The notes beneath the pieces were generated by a model, which was not told where the DNA came from, made no database searches, and worked only from the letters and a program-made list of their open reading frames with translations. A stretch of DNA of 7,654 nt from Spirochaetales bacterium (GTDB lineage: Bacteria; Spirochaetota; Spirochaetia; SZUA-6; DRHE01), in the NCBI GenBank assembly GCA_016930895.1, contig JAFGFV010000082.1, positions 1 through 7,654 of the forward strand, in the 5' to 3' direction. The position numbers were made by a program, and so were the translations under genes. Shown one piece after another: positions 1 to 6,949 of the stretch. Numbering within the stretch: the stretch's first letter is position 1; each line of letters opens with the position of its first letter.

Positions 1-939
1 CCCCAGCGCCAGGAGCAGAACCGGGCCCTTGATGACCATCTGGGAGTAGAACAACACGTTCATCAGGATGAGCCCGTTCTCGAGCACCCCCATGATCAGC
101 ACCCCGATCAAGACGACGATCAGCCGTCCCTTGCCGCCCATGATGCTGATCCCACCGAGGACCACCGCGGTGATGACGTCCAGCTCGAAGTTCTCCATCG
201 GAACTGCCTGGCCGCAATCGAGCCGAGAGCTCAGGATGACCCCCGCTATGCCTGCAGTCGTTCCCGAGATGATGAACACGATCTGCCTGACCCGCGCAAT
301 CTTGATCCCGGCAATCCTAGCGGCACTGGCGTTGTTGCCGATGGCGTACACGTATCGCCCGAACGGTGTGTGGTTCAAGACCACATAGAGAACCACGATG
401 ACGCACACCATGATGACCACCGGGATCGGGAGGAAGAAGAAGTATCCCCTGCCGAGAACCTTGTAGCTTTCGGGCATGCCGAAGACCGACATCCCCCCGG
501 CCACTAGGTTGCTGATGCCCCTGACGATCGTATAGGTGCCCAGCGTCGCTATGATCGCCGGGATTTTGAGCTTGGCGACGAGCTGCCCGTTCAGAACCCC
601 GACAACGGTGCCTGCGAGAATGCCACAGACAAGGGCGAGGGGCACGCTCAGCCCGACATCCCTGATCAGAACAGCCGAAGTGACTCCCGACAAACCGATG
701 ATCGACCCGATCGACAGATCGATCCCGCCAGTGAGCAGCACGAAGGCCTCGCCAAAAGCGGCGACGCCGACGATCGCGATCTGGCGTATGATGTTCATGA
801 TGTTCGTGAAGCTGAAGAACCCGTCGGTCACGAACGAAAAGAAGATGACCAGGAAGACCAGGAAGGCGTACACGCCCAGGTTCGCCGTGGAAGAAGCCCT
901 GCCGAGGATCCTCTTTGCCAAAGTGTGTGTCTCTTTCAT
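1..939 (-). CDS. Sugar ABC transporter permease, RbsC/BPD_transp_2 family (partial, C-terminal end missing)
   Basis: This is an inner-membrane subunit of a CUT2-type (ribose/galactose/xylose-like) sugar importer. The reading frame stays open for 313 codons to the left edge, so only about 10-30 residues should be missing. Visible features are a first hydrophobic helix (about 22-37), the family hallmark GGIDLSIGS (71-79), a GVLNG turn (114-118), the cytoplasmic segment TPFGRYVYAIGNN (191-203), the loop LDVITAVVLGGIS (253-265) and GGKGRL (268-273). It is clearly a paralogue of the permease at 3757-4806 but differs throughout, so the two may form a heterodimeric channel. The ATG at 939 lies 47 bases after the ATPase stop codon. 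No good Shine-Dalgarno precedes it and the frame is open further upstream without a usual start codon, so the start is only moderately certain; translation may be coupled to the ATPase gene. Confidence 0.93.
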   Translation of the reverse strand, partial: MKETHTLAKRILGRASSTANLGVYAFLVFLVIFFSFVTDGFFSFTNIMNIIRQIAIVGVAAFGEAFVLLTGGIDLSIGSIIGLSGVTSAVLIRDVGLSVPLALVCGILAGTVVGVLNGQLVAKLKIPAIIATLGTYTIVRGISNLVAGGMSVFGMPESYKVLGRGYFFFLPIPVVIMVCVIVVLYVVLNHTPFGRYVYAIGNNASAARIAGIKIARVRQIVFIISGTTAGIAGVILSSRLDCGQAVPMENFELDVITAVVLGGISIMGGKGRLIVVLIGVLIMGVLENGLILMNVLFYSQMVIKGPVLLLALG

Positions 940-986
940 GTAGCTGCTGCCGTCATCCGCTTCAGTATCCAGGCTGCCATGACACC

Positions 987-2510
987 CTACTGGTTGTTGG
1001 CGATCATGGCGCGCAACACGCCTTCTTTGGAAAACTCTGCTCTAGTGAACACCCTGACCATCTCGCCGTCATGCATGACGCCGATGCGATCGCAGATGCC
1101 CAGCACCTCGGGTATCTCGGAGGAGGATATCAAGATCGACATCCCCGCCCGCGCCAGTTTGTTGATCAACCGGTAGATTTCGGTCTTGCCGAAGACGTCT
1201 ACGCCCCGGGTGGGCTCATCGAGCATCAGGAACTTCTTCCCTGCGCTCACCCACTTGGCAAACACCACCTTTTGCTGGTTGCCGCCGCTCAGGAAGCGCG
1301 CCGCGCGTCGAGGTGAGTTCACTTTGATGTCCAGATCGCTGATCAGCTGCGCAGCCAGCTGCGCCTCCTTCTTCCTTCTGATGAAGACCAGCCTCAGGAG
1401 TCGCCGCAGGCTCGCTATGGAGATGTTGGTGACCACGTCGAGATCGAGAAACAGCCCTTCGCCTTTTCGATCCTCAGGGACCAGGCCGATCGTGCCGGTG
1501 CGCACTTCGTCGTCTTCCCTGAGTCCGGTGATGTCCCGGCCGTCGAGGACTATCTTGCCTGTATCGCTCCGATACACCCCCGCAATGCACTTCAGCAACT
1601 CGGTCTTCCCTGCGCCGACCAGCCCGCAAATCCCGAAGATCTCTCCCTCCCGCACTGAGAAACTCACGTTCTTGAGCAAGTTCCTGTAGCAAAGTCCGTC
1701 GACCTCGACAATCGCGGCTTCTTTGGGGTCCCTCGTGGAATCGTACACCAGCGAGGAGTCATGGATGTCCTTGCCCGACATCAGGGCAATCAGCTCGTCC
1801 TTGGAGATGTCCTTGATCCGCTTCGTACCCTTGTAGAGACCATCACGGAGTACCGTCACGCGATCCGCGATCTCGAAGACCTCGTCGAGACGATGGGAAA
1901 TGTACAGTATGCTCAAGCCCTTGTGCCGCATGCGGCGCATGAAGTCGAAGAGAGTCTTGGTCTCCTTCTCCCCAAGCGTTGCGGTCGGCTCGTCCATCAG
2001 CAGGACCTTGAGCTCCGTCATGGTCGCCTTGATGATGGCTACGATTTGCCGCATGCTGACGCTGAGCTTGCCGACGGGGAAGGTCGGATCGAGCTCGAGA
2101 TCGTAGTCCCCGAAGTACTTCTTGACGTACTCATGCTGGGCGGACTTCTTGATCAAGAGGCCGTTCCTGAGTTCCTGGCCGAGAAAGATGTTGTCGGCAA
2201 CGCTGAGCGCATCGGCCAGCGGCAGCTCCTGGTAGATGCAGCGGACGCCGAGCTTGATGGCGTCCTTCGCGTGTCTTATCGACACGAGCTCTCCGTCGAG
2301 ATAGATCTCTCCGGCGTCCTTGATCACCACACCGGTGAGGACCTTCACGAGCGTGGATTTTCCCGCTCCGTTTTCTCCAACGAGCGCATGAATTTCGCCC
2401 CGTCGGATGGAAAAACTCACGTCGTCGAGAGCGACGACTCCCGGAAACGCCTTCTTGATGTTTCTGAACTCGACAATACTGCCGTCGCTCGTCGTGTCGC
2501 TACCTGCCAT
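987..2510 (-). CDS. Sugar ABC transporter ATP-binding protein, double-domain RbsA/MglA/XylG type
   Basis: This 507-residue cytoplasmic ATPase powers a CUT2 sugar importer and carries two fused nucleotide-binding domains, the usual length and layout of the family. Domain 1 has Walker A GENGAGKST (45-53), an LSVSMRQ signature (149-155; the LSVS form also occurs in MglA), Walker B VLLMDEP (169-175) and the switch histidine in ISHRLDE (206). Domain 2 has Walker A GLVGAGKTE (296-304), signature LSGGNQQ (407-413), Walker B FLMLDEP (427-433), and SSSEIPE in place of the switch histidine, which is normal for the second domain of this family. I chose the ATG at 2510 because AAGG lies 7 bases upstream; the GTG directly before it (2513) is too close. 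The gene follows the binding-protein gene after a 136-base gap containing a terminator-like hairpin, and its permease partners flank it on both sides. Confidence 0.96.
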   Translation of the reverse strand: MAGSDTTSDGSIVEFRNIKKAFPGVVALDDVSFSIRRGEIHALVGENGAGKSTLVKVLTGVVIKDAGEIYLDGELVSIRHAKDAIKLGVRCIYQELPLADALSVADNIFLGQELRNGLLIKKSAQHEYVKKYFGDYDLELDPTFPVGKLSVSMRQIVAIIKATMTELKVLLMDEPTATLGEKETKTLFDFMRRMRHKGLSILYISHRLDEVFEIADRVTVLRDGLYKGTKRIKDISKDELIALMSGKDIHDSSLVYDSTRDPKEAAIVEVDGLCYRNLLKNVSFSVREGEIFGICGLVGAGKTELLKCIAGVYRSDTGKIVLDGRDITGLREDDEVRTGTIGLVPEDRKGEGLFLDLDVVTNISIASLRRLLRLVFIRRKKEAQLAAQLISDLDIKVNSPRRAARFLSGGNQQKVVFAKWVSAGKKFLMLDEPTRGVDVFGKTEIYRLINKLARAGMSILISSSEIPEVLGICDRIGVMHDGEMVRVFTRAEFSKEGVLRAMIANNQ

Positions 2511-2553
2511 CACACTACCTTGTCAGCGCTTCGAGGTTCCCACCCCGAAGCCG

Positions 2554-2589
2554 AAAAAGGGCGGGTTCGAGCACGGACCCGAACCCACC
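2554..2589 (-). terminator. Intrinsic terminator-like hairpin between binding-protein and ATPase genes
   Basis: Read on the minus strand, GGTGGGTTCG (2580-2589) pairs with CGAACCCGCC (2560-2569) over 10 base pairs with one G-T wobble and a 10-base loop. One C later follows a run of five T (2554-2558). This is the form of a rho-independent terminator. Because ATPase and permease genes continue in the same direction, it is more likely a partial terminator or a 3' mRNA stabiliser for the binding-protein transcript than an operon end. Confidence 0.6.
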
Positions 2590-2604
2590 CGGAACCGCCT
2601 GTTC

Positions 2605-2635
2605 AGCCCCCGTCCCACCGGATCAAACAGGGGCT
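2605..2635 (-). promoter_or_regulatory. GC-rich stem-loop just after the binding-protein stop codon
   Basis: On the minus strand AGCCCCTGT (2627-2635) pairs with ACGGGGGCT (2605-2613): nine pairs including one T-G wobble, with a 13-base loop. It starts 11 bases after the stop codon and has no T tract. With the terminator-like hairpin downstream it forms a tandem pair of structures, such as those that shield the 3' end of abundant binding-protein mRNAs. That role is inferred. Confidence 0.45.
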
Positions 2636-2646
2636 TGTCTAGGTTT

Positions 2647-3615
2647 CTACCAGTCGAACTGATCGATGTTTTCCTTGGTCACCTTGTTCATCTTGACGTA
2701 GATCATCTCCGGAATTTCCTCGCCGTTGTGGTACGCGATCACAGCGTCCATCGCGGCGTCGGCCAATCCCTGGTGGTTCAGATCCACGCTGCCCAACAGC
2801 TTGCCTTCGCGAATATACGGCCTCGCGGCCCGGTCGTTGTTGCAGCCTGCTATGCAGCAGTCTTTCACGACGTCGATCCCCGCCGCCTCAAAGGCAGCCA
2901 CGGCCCCAATTGCACCATCGTCATTGATGCTCACCACGCAGCGGAGATCCGGGTGTGCCTGCAGAGCGGTCTCGATGACCTTGAGCCCGTTCTGGCGAGT
3001 TCCACCCTCCTGGTTAATCACGACCTCGATCTTCGGCCCTTTGACGTTGTCTTTGAGCGCCTGGATGTGGGCATCGGCCCGCCGAATGCAGGAAGGCCAC
3101 TTCGGGAACCCCAGGATACCGACCTTGACGACGCTCTTGTTCGCGTAGATCTTGTTGATCTTCTCGGCGACCAGCTCCCCGGCCATGTACCCCATGTCCC
3201 ATTCGCTGTACCCGACGTTGGCGGTCGGCCAGTCCGCCTCCACGCGCTCCTGGCCCTGGAGCAGGACGGGAATGCCTGCATCCATGGCCTCTTCGAGGAT
3301 GGCTCGCTCCGCGTTGGGGTTCACCGCGGAAATGACGATCCCGTCGACCTCCCTCGCGATCAAGTCCTCGATGATGTGGATCTGCTTGTCCACACTGTCT
3401 TCGCCGTCGGTAGAGATGACGTCGATTCCGCGAGCCGCCGCAGCCTTCTTGTAGCAGTCATCGAGAATCTTGAAGTACTCGATCTCGGTGGAAAAGACGC
3501 TTGTACCCACGAGCAGCTTGTCACCTCCGGCTGCTTCCTTCTCTCCGCCCGCGAACACGCTCGTGCCGGCAAACGCCAGCAGTACCACCAGCGACAAAAC
3601 AACTGATCTCTTCAC
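2647..3615 (-). CDS. Periplasmic sugar-binding protein of ABC importer (RbsB-like, Peripla_BP_4 family)
   Basis: This 322-residue solute receptor captures the substrate outside the inner membrane and delivers it to the permease pair. It opens with a signal peptide: KR at 2-3, a hydrophobic core (about 4-18) and a likely cleavage after SVFA (22). The mature end GGEKEAAGGDK follows, a style often seen in spirochaete receptors. The RbsB-like fold shows in VDGIVISAVNP (90-100), GIPVLLQG (114-121), CIRRADAHIQAL (176-187), VVSINDDGA (227-235) and the hinge-side AGCNND (256-261). By analogy with RbsB, R178/R179, N231, D261 and Q282 are candidate ligand contacts. The start is the GTG at 3615, preceded by a perfect AAGGAGG (3621-3627) at 5-base spacing; an ATG at 3630 lies upstream of that site and is rejected. 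Ligand identity is not evident from sequence. Confidence 0.95.
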   Translation of the reverse strand: MKRSVVLSLVVLLAFAGTSVFAGGEKEAAGGDKLLVGTSVFSTEIEYFKILDDCYKKAAAARGIDVISTDGEDSVDKQIHIIEDLIAREVDGIVISAVNPNAERAILEEAMDAGIPVLLQGQERVEADWPTANVGYSEWDMGYMAGELVAEKINKIYANKSVVKVGILGFPKWPSCIRRADAHIQALKDNVKGPKIEVVINQEGGTRQNGLKVIETALQAHPDLRCVVSINDDGAIGAVAAFEAAGIDVVKDCCIAGCNNDRAARPYIREGKLLGSVDLNHQGLADAAMDAVIAYHNGEEIPEMIYVKMNKVTKENIDQFDW

Positions 3616-3620
3616 ACGCT

Positions 3621-3627
3621 CCTCCTT
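3621..3627 (-). promoter_or_regulatory. Strong Shine-Dalgarno that fixes a GTG start for the binding protein
   Basis: The minus strand reads AAGGAGG, five bases before the GTG at 3615. It is the best ribosome-binding site in the window, fitting the need for binding protein in excess over membrane subunits. It also lies inside what would otherwise be an N-terminally extended open frame, which argues against that extension. Confidence 0.8.
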
Positions 3628-3659
3628 CATCTTTGTTTGATGCAAACTGCGCCCCAAGT

Positions 3660-3734
3660 GGCAAGCCCCGGTGATTGGCTGCCAGTTCTCTCCTCTGTCG
3701 AACCTCTCCACCGCGTCCAACCGCACATGCGGCC
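3660..3734 (-). promoter_or_regulatory. Two weak stem-loops in the permease/binding-protein gap
   Basis: The 141-base gap (3616-3756) holds a short hairpin on the minus strand, GGCCGC-ATGT-GCGGTT (3719-3734, two G-T pairs), and a bulged stem GGCAGCC / GGCTTGCC (3660-3683). Neither has a T tract, so I do not call a terminator. I saw no convincing promoter in this gap, so read-through from the upstream permease gene is the likely way the binding protein is transcribed. Confidence 0.3.
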
Positions 3735-3756
3735 ATCCAGCCGCCTCAATTCAAGG

Positions 3757-4806
3757 CTACGCCGCCTTGACGAGGATATCCCGCTCGTACGAAGACTTCT
3801 GCACCCTGAGCATATCCAGCAGCACGGCAGCGATCAGAACTCCTCCCTTGATGACGAGCTGGTAGAAGTACGCGACGTTCATCAAGATCAGCCAGTTCTG
3901 AAGCAGTCCGATAATCAGCACGCCAACCACGACCCCGGTCAACTTTCCCTTGCCGCCCACGGTGCTGACCCCACCTAGAACCACGGCGGTGAGCACGTCG
4001 ATCTCGAGGCCCGTGGCCGCCGTCGGCTGGCCGCTGTTCATACGCGAAGCGAGCAGGACCCCTCCGAGACCGGCACAGAGCCCCGAGATCACGAATACCA
4101 GCACTTTGACCCGTCCCACCGGGATGCCCGACACGATCGCCGACTCCTCATTGCTGCCGATGGCGTACACGTAGCGTCCGAACGGCATCCTGTTGACTAC
4201 GAGCGCCAGGATGAGGAACACCGCAACGGTGAACAGGATTCCAACGGGCAGGAAGCCGACGTTTCCTCCGCCCATCCACTTGAACTTTTGGGGCAGATCG
4301 ATGATCCCGTAGGAGGCGGCGTCTCCGCTGCCACACAAGACGTAGGCCAGCCCTCGGAACAGAGTCATGGTACCGATCGTGGTCACGATCGCCGGGATTC
4401 CCATTGCGGCCACGATGATGCCGTTCACCAGGCCGACCATCCCTCCGGCGAGGACTCCCAGCAGGACGGACAGCGGGATGGGCACGCCCACTCTTTGGAT
4501 GAAATAGGCGGTCACCACGCCAGTGAATGCCGCGCAGGAGCCGATCGACAGATCGATTCCTCCGATCAGCAGGACCACCGCCGCACCGAAGGAACAAATT
4601 CCCAGCACTGAAACCTGTCGCAGGACCGTGTACACATTTCGAGTCTTAAGGAAGGTTGGGGAAGTGACGGCGCAAAGGACGAACAGGCCGATCAGAAAGA
4701 CGAAGATCCCCGCGTTCTCCCGCTCCAGAATTCGCCTGATCAGTCCTGAACCAGAGCGGCCTTGCCGAGAGCCACCAACATCCTGGCTGCTGCTCTTGTT
4801 GCCCAT
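3757..4806 (-). CDS. Sugar ABC transporter permease, RbsC/BPD_transp_2 family (complete)
   Basis: This is a 349-residue inner-membrane channel subunit of a CUT2 sugar importer. After a polar, Ser/Gly-rich N-terminus (1-30) come a hydrophobic helix (about 32-48), the hallmark IGGIDLSIGS (81-90), the turn GLVNG (125-129), helix 187-204, the cytoplasmic segment MPFGRYVYAIGSNEES (207-222), LDVLTAVVLGG-like 268-279, GGKGKL (284-289) and a C-terminal helix ending near LLDMLR (329-334). Length is normal for the family. I chose the ATG at 4806; an open frame continues to 4875, but that part is charged and overlaps the 5' leader expected from the promoter at 4884-4912. It is first in the transporter cluster, ahead of the binding protein, while the second permease sits at the far end. 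Expression probably comes from its own promoter, with possible read-through from the AOR gene. Confidence 0.95.
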   Translation of the reverse strand: MGNKSSSQDVGGSRQGRSGSGLIRRILERENAGIFVFLIGLFVLCAVTSPTFLKTRNVYTVLRQVSVLGICSFGAAVVLLIGGIDLSIGSCAAFTGVVTAYFIQRVGVPIPLSVLLGVLAGGMVGLVNGIIVAAMGIPAIVTTIGTMTLFRGLAYVLCGSGDAASYGIIDLPQKFKWMGGGNVGFLPVGILFTVAVFLILALVVNRMPFGRYVYAIGSNEESAIVSGIPVGRVKVLVFVISGLCAGLGGVLLASRMNSGQPTAATGLEIDVLTAVVLGGVSTVGGKGKLTGVVVGVLIIGLLQNWLILMNVAYFYQLVIKGGVLIAAVLLDMLRVQKSSYERDILVKAA

Positions 4807-4842
4807 TACTCTTCGATTCCTGTGCTGAGGGTAATCATTCGG

Positions 4843-4860
4843 CGTGCCGACTCTTGCACG
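4843..4860 (-). promoter_or_regulatory. Inverted repeat in the leader of the transporter operon
   Basis: CGTGC (4843-4847) and GCACG (4856-4860) form a five-base inverted repeat with an 8-base spacer, about 20-35 bases after the predicted transcription start. It could be a regulator site or a small hairpin in the leader. It does not resemble the TGGTA-N-TACCA palindromes of the AOR/SDR region. The arms are short, so chance is possible. Confidence 0.25.
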
Positions 4861-4883
4861 ACTGGCGCGGCCCAACGTCGCCC

Positions 4884-4912
4884 AGCATAAACCCGCGCCC
4901 TGCCCCTGTCAA
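4884..4912 (-). promoter_or_regulatory. Sigma-70-type promoter for the ABC transporter operon
   Basis: On the minus strand a perfect -35 TTGACA (4907-4912) is followed after exactly 17 bases by TATGCT (4884-4889), which matches four of six -10 positions. It starts 32 bases after the AOR stop codon, so the transporter genes can be transcribed without the AOR gene. The predicted leader is roughly 70 bases. The A/T-rich ATTTTTC just upstream of the -35 box could help as an UP-like element or belong to a weak AOR transcript end; I found no strong stem before it. Confidence 0.7.
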
Positions 4913-4944
4913 GAAAAATCCACCGATGCCTGTGACTACTCATC

Positions 4945-6837
4945 TCAGCCTTCGCTCATTCCCGCCCTGACGGGGTCTATTCTCCCGGTGCCCACGACGT
5001 ATGGCTCCAGGTCCAACTGCCGAATCAGACCCTGTGTGGGAATCCCGAAGTCATCCCATTCGCGCAGCCTGTAGTACTCGTTCAGCATCACGTTGAGCAG
5101 AGGCAGCTCGGAAGTCCCCCCTCCCTTTCGCTCGTGTAGGAACCGTGGAGGCAGAGTATCGTCCTTTCTGCTGATTCCCTCGCGAACGTTGTAGAGCCTC
5201 TTCAAGTTGAAGATCCGACTTCCGGTCGTGCACAGCTCACTCTTGTCGAGGTCCCAACCGGTTGCGGCGCTGAGCGCTTTCGCGATCACGGTCGGCGTCA
5301 TCCCACCGAAGAGACTGAACTTGCACAAGACCACCGAGTCGAACAGCCCCATCCAGTTCTGCATCATCGCCACGCCTTGTGCCTTGTTGGCGGTGGTGAA
5401 TCGCGAAGGCATAGGCGGAAGGTCGAGGTCCTCGATCGTCATCCCTTCCTCGAAATCCATCGTGAAGGAGGATACGTGGCACGCGCCCCTGGCGGAGGTG
5501 GCGTACCCCAGGGCGAGGGTGAACTTGGCTCGAGGATCGTGTGCAGGGGCCTCCAGCCCCTTGACTTCGACGGCGAACTCCTTGGCGGTCCCGCCCAGTT
5601 GTTCCGCGGCCTGACGGACACCCTTGCCGAGCAGAGCACCAATTCCCCGTTTCTCGCCAATTTGACGGATGGCCGCAAAGAGCGCTTCCTTGTCCCCCCA
5701 CCGGAGCTCCAGGCCATCCGTGTCGTCCCGGCCGATGAGACCGCGCTCGAACGCCTCCATGCCGAAGGCAATTGCGCTGCCGCTCGACACGCAGTCCAGC
5801 CCGTAGCAGTTCAAAAGCTCGTTCGCCTTGGCAATCACGCCAAGATCGTCGATCATGCAGTTGGCGCCGATCATCCCGAGGGCTTCGTACTCTGGTCCGG
5901 CGATTTCCCTGCCTGCATATTCGCCTTCCCGCCCGTTGACCACCCGGCCGCATCCGATCACGCAGTTGCCGCAGTGATAGCGCTTGACCAACAAGTTCTT
6001 GGTCACTTGTGCCCCGGTGATCTTTCCAGCGCCTTCGGTCCATATGCCCTGCCGCCAGTTCCGAATCGGGAGCTCGCCGATCTCGTTGTAGGTGTCCAGG
6101 CCGACCGGAGTACCGTGCTGACGAAGCGGATCCGGGCCGGTGCGCATCTGGGGCCCGATCTGTTTCATCAGATCAGCGAGGGCGGCATCGTCGGCGACCG
6201 CTGCTTTCGAGCTTCCGTTGGCTACCACCGCTTTGAGGTTCTTCGATCCCATGACGGCGCCGAGGCCACATCGGCCCAACACGCGGCCATGTACCCCGTC
6301 GGTGATGATGTTGGCGAGGTTGACCTGGTTTTCCCCGGCTACCCCGATCACCGCGACTCTGGCCTTGTCGCCGTGCCGGGCTCTGAGGCTCTCGGTGCTC
6401 TGGATGGTATCCTTTCCCCAGATGAAGTCCGCATCCTCAATCGCGACGCGCTCCTCGTCGACATACAGGTACACCGGCCGGGCTGCGCGGCCCTTGAGCA
6501 CCAGCACGTCGTACCCGGAGCCTTTAAACGAGCCGGCCCAATACCCCCCCGCGCTAGCTTCGGCGAAGATCCCCGTAAGCGGCGATTTGGCGACGACGCT
6601 GAACCTGTTCGAGCAGAACACCCGGGTGCCGGTCAGGGGACCCGTGGCGAAGACCATCGCGTTTTCCGGAGCCAGAGGCTGCGTTTCCGCGTTGGTTTCC
6701 CGAAACAGGATCTCCACGCCCAGCCCCGAGCCTCCGATGAAGGCTCGAGCCACCGCATCCTCCAATTCGTCTACGGACACTCGCCGCTCGGAAAGATCGA
6801 CTTGCAGCACTCTACCGTGGTAGCCCTTGGCCCTCAT
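4945..6837 (-). CDS. Aldehyde:ferredoxin oxidoreductase family protein (tungsten/molybdenum bis-pterin enzyme)
   Basis: This 630-residue cytoplasmic enzyme should oxidise an aldehyde to a carboxylate and reduce ferredoxin. Its length fits AOR/GOR-type members. The N-terminal pterin domain has GGSGLGVEIL (35-44), ATGPLTGT (64-71) and RCGLGAVMGSKNLKAV (189-204). The [4Fe-4S] cluster ligands are C289, C292 and C296 (CX2CX3C) plus C505. GPEYE (314-318) follows. The two pterin motifs read NCYGLD (343-348) and DSVVLC (500-505); the usual glycine of the second, DxxGLC, is Val503. The C-terminus keeps LNEYYRLREWD (585-595). I chose the ATG at 6837, with AGAGGG five bases upstream and the usual GYHGRVLQVDL-like N-terminus; the open frame to 6963 runs through the promoter and is rejected. 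The substrate is unknown; neighbours suggest a sugar-derived aldehyde. No ferredoxin or pterin-cofactor gene lies in the window. Confidence 0.95.
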   Translation of the reverse strand: MRAKGYHGRVLQVDLSERRVSVDELEDAVARAFIGGSGLGVEILFRETNAETQPLAPENAMVFATGPLTGTRVFCSNRFSVVAKSPLTGIFAEASAGGYWAGSFKGSGYDVLVLKGRAARPVYLYVDEERVAIEDADFIWGKDTIQSTESLRARHGDKARVAVIGVAGENQVNLANIITDGVHGRVLGRCGLGAVMGSKNLKAVVANGSSKAAVADDAALADLMKQIGPQMRTGPDPLRQHGTPVGLDTYNEIGELPIRNWRQGIWTEGAGKITGAQVTKNLLVKRYHCGNCVIGCGRVVNGREGEYAGREIAGPEYEALGMIGANCMIDDLGVIAKANELLNCYGLDCVSSGSAIAFGMEAFERGLIGRDDTDGLELRWGDKEALFAAIRQIGEKRGIGALLGKGVRQAAEQLGGTAKEFAVEVKGLEAPAHDPRAKFTLALGYATSARGACHVSSFTMDFEEGMTIEDLDLPPMPSRFTTANKAQGVAMMQNWMGLFDSVVLCKFSLFGGMTPTVIAKALSAATGWDLDKSELCTTGSRIFNLKRLYNVREGISRKDDTLPPRFLHERKGGGTSELPLLNVMLNEYYRLREWDDFGIPTQGLIRQLDLEPYVVGTGRIDPVRAGMSEG

Positions 6838-6883
6838 CGAATCCCTCTGGTCGCGCTGCGCGGCAACCGCGAAACGAAATCTT

Positions 6884-6894
6884 TGGTATGACCA
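6884..6894. promoter_or_regulatory. GntR/FadR-type operator-like palindrome, copy 1 (AOR leader)
   Basis: TGGTATGACCA sits within the longer perfect inverted repeat TTTGGT-ATG-ACCAAA (6882-6896). It matches the TGGTA-N-TACCA form of FadR-subgroup GntR operators at 10 of 11 positions and closely resembles the known PdhR site core TTGGTATGACCAA. It lies about 35-45 bases downstream of the predicted AOR transcription start. Confidence 0.6.
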
Positions 6895-6919
6895 AACGAA
6901 GCCGGATACCCAAAAACAC

Positions 6920-6930
6920 TGGTAATACCG
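6920..6930. promoter_or_regulatory. GntR/FadR-type operator-like palindrome, copy 2 (at AOR transcription start)
   Basis: TGGTAATACCG is an 11-base palindrome with one outer mismatch. It begins five bases beyond the AOR -10 box, so it should cover the transcription start. This is a classic place for repression of the AOR promoter. It is the reverse-orientation counterpart of copy 3. Confidence 0.6.
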
Positions 6931-6931
6931 C

Positions 6932-6949
6932 CCAATCATAGACGATTGG
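6932..6949. promoter_or_regulatory. Second, unrelated inverted repeat over the AOR -10 region
   Basis: CCAATC (6932-6937) and GATTGG (6944-6949) are perfect six-base arms separated by six bases. The repeat covers the -10 hexamer and part of the spacer of the AOR promoter. Its sequence differs from the TGGTA-N-TACCA sites, so it may serve a second regulator; no such protein is encoded here. Confidence 0.35.

Noticed and set aside
940..986. Possible regulatory element in the ATPase/permease gap
   Set aside because: It holds only a short GGCAGC direct repeat and no stem, T tract or promoter hexamers; it is probably just a 47-base spacer within the operon.
1761..2642. Plus-strand open frame of 293 codons opposite the ATPase gene
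   Set aside because: It is antisense to a gene with complete Walker and signature motifs, and its translation looks like shadow composition.
2407..3606. Plus-strand open frame of 399 codons across the receptor gene and its gap
   Set aside because: It spans the intergenic hairpins and two genes on the other strand, has no ribosome-binding site of note and no recognisable motif.
3616..3726. N-terminal extension of the receptor frame upstream of 3615
   Set aside because: It would put about 37 residues ahead of a typical signal peptide and translate through the perfect AAGGAGG site.
4807..4875. Extension of the permease frame upstream of 4806
   Set aside because: The added residues are charged and unlike permease N-termini, and the extension starts close to the predicted transcription start at about 4877, leaving no usable leader.
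5377..6891. Long plus-strand open frame of 504 codons opposite the AOR gene
   Set aside because: It is an antisense shadow of a GC-rich coding gene. The opposite strand carries all AOR family motifs and a good start; the plus-strand translation has no recognisable domain.
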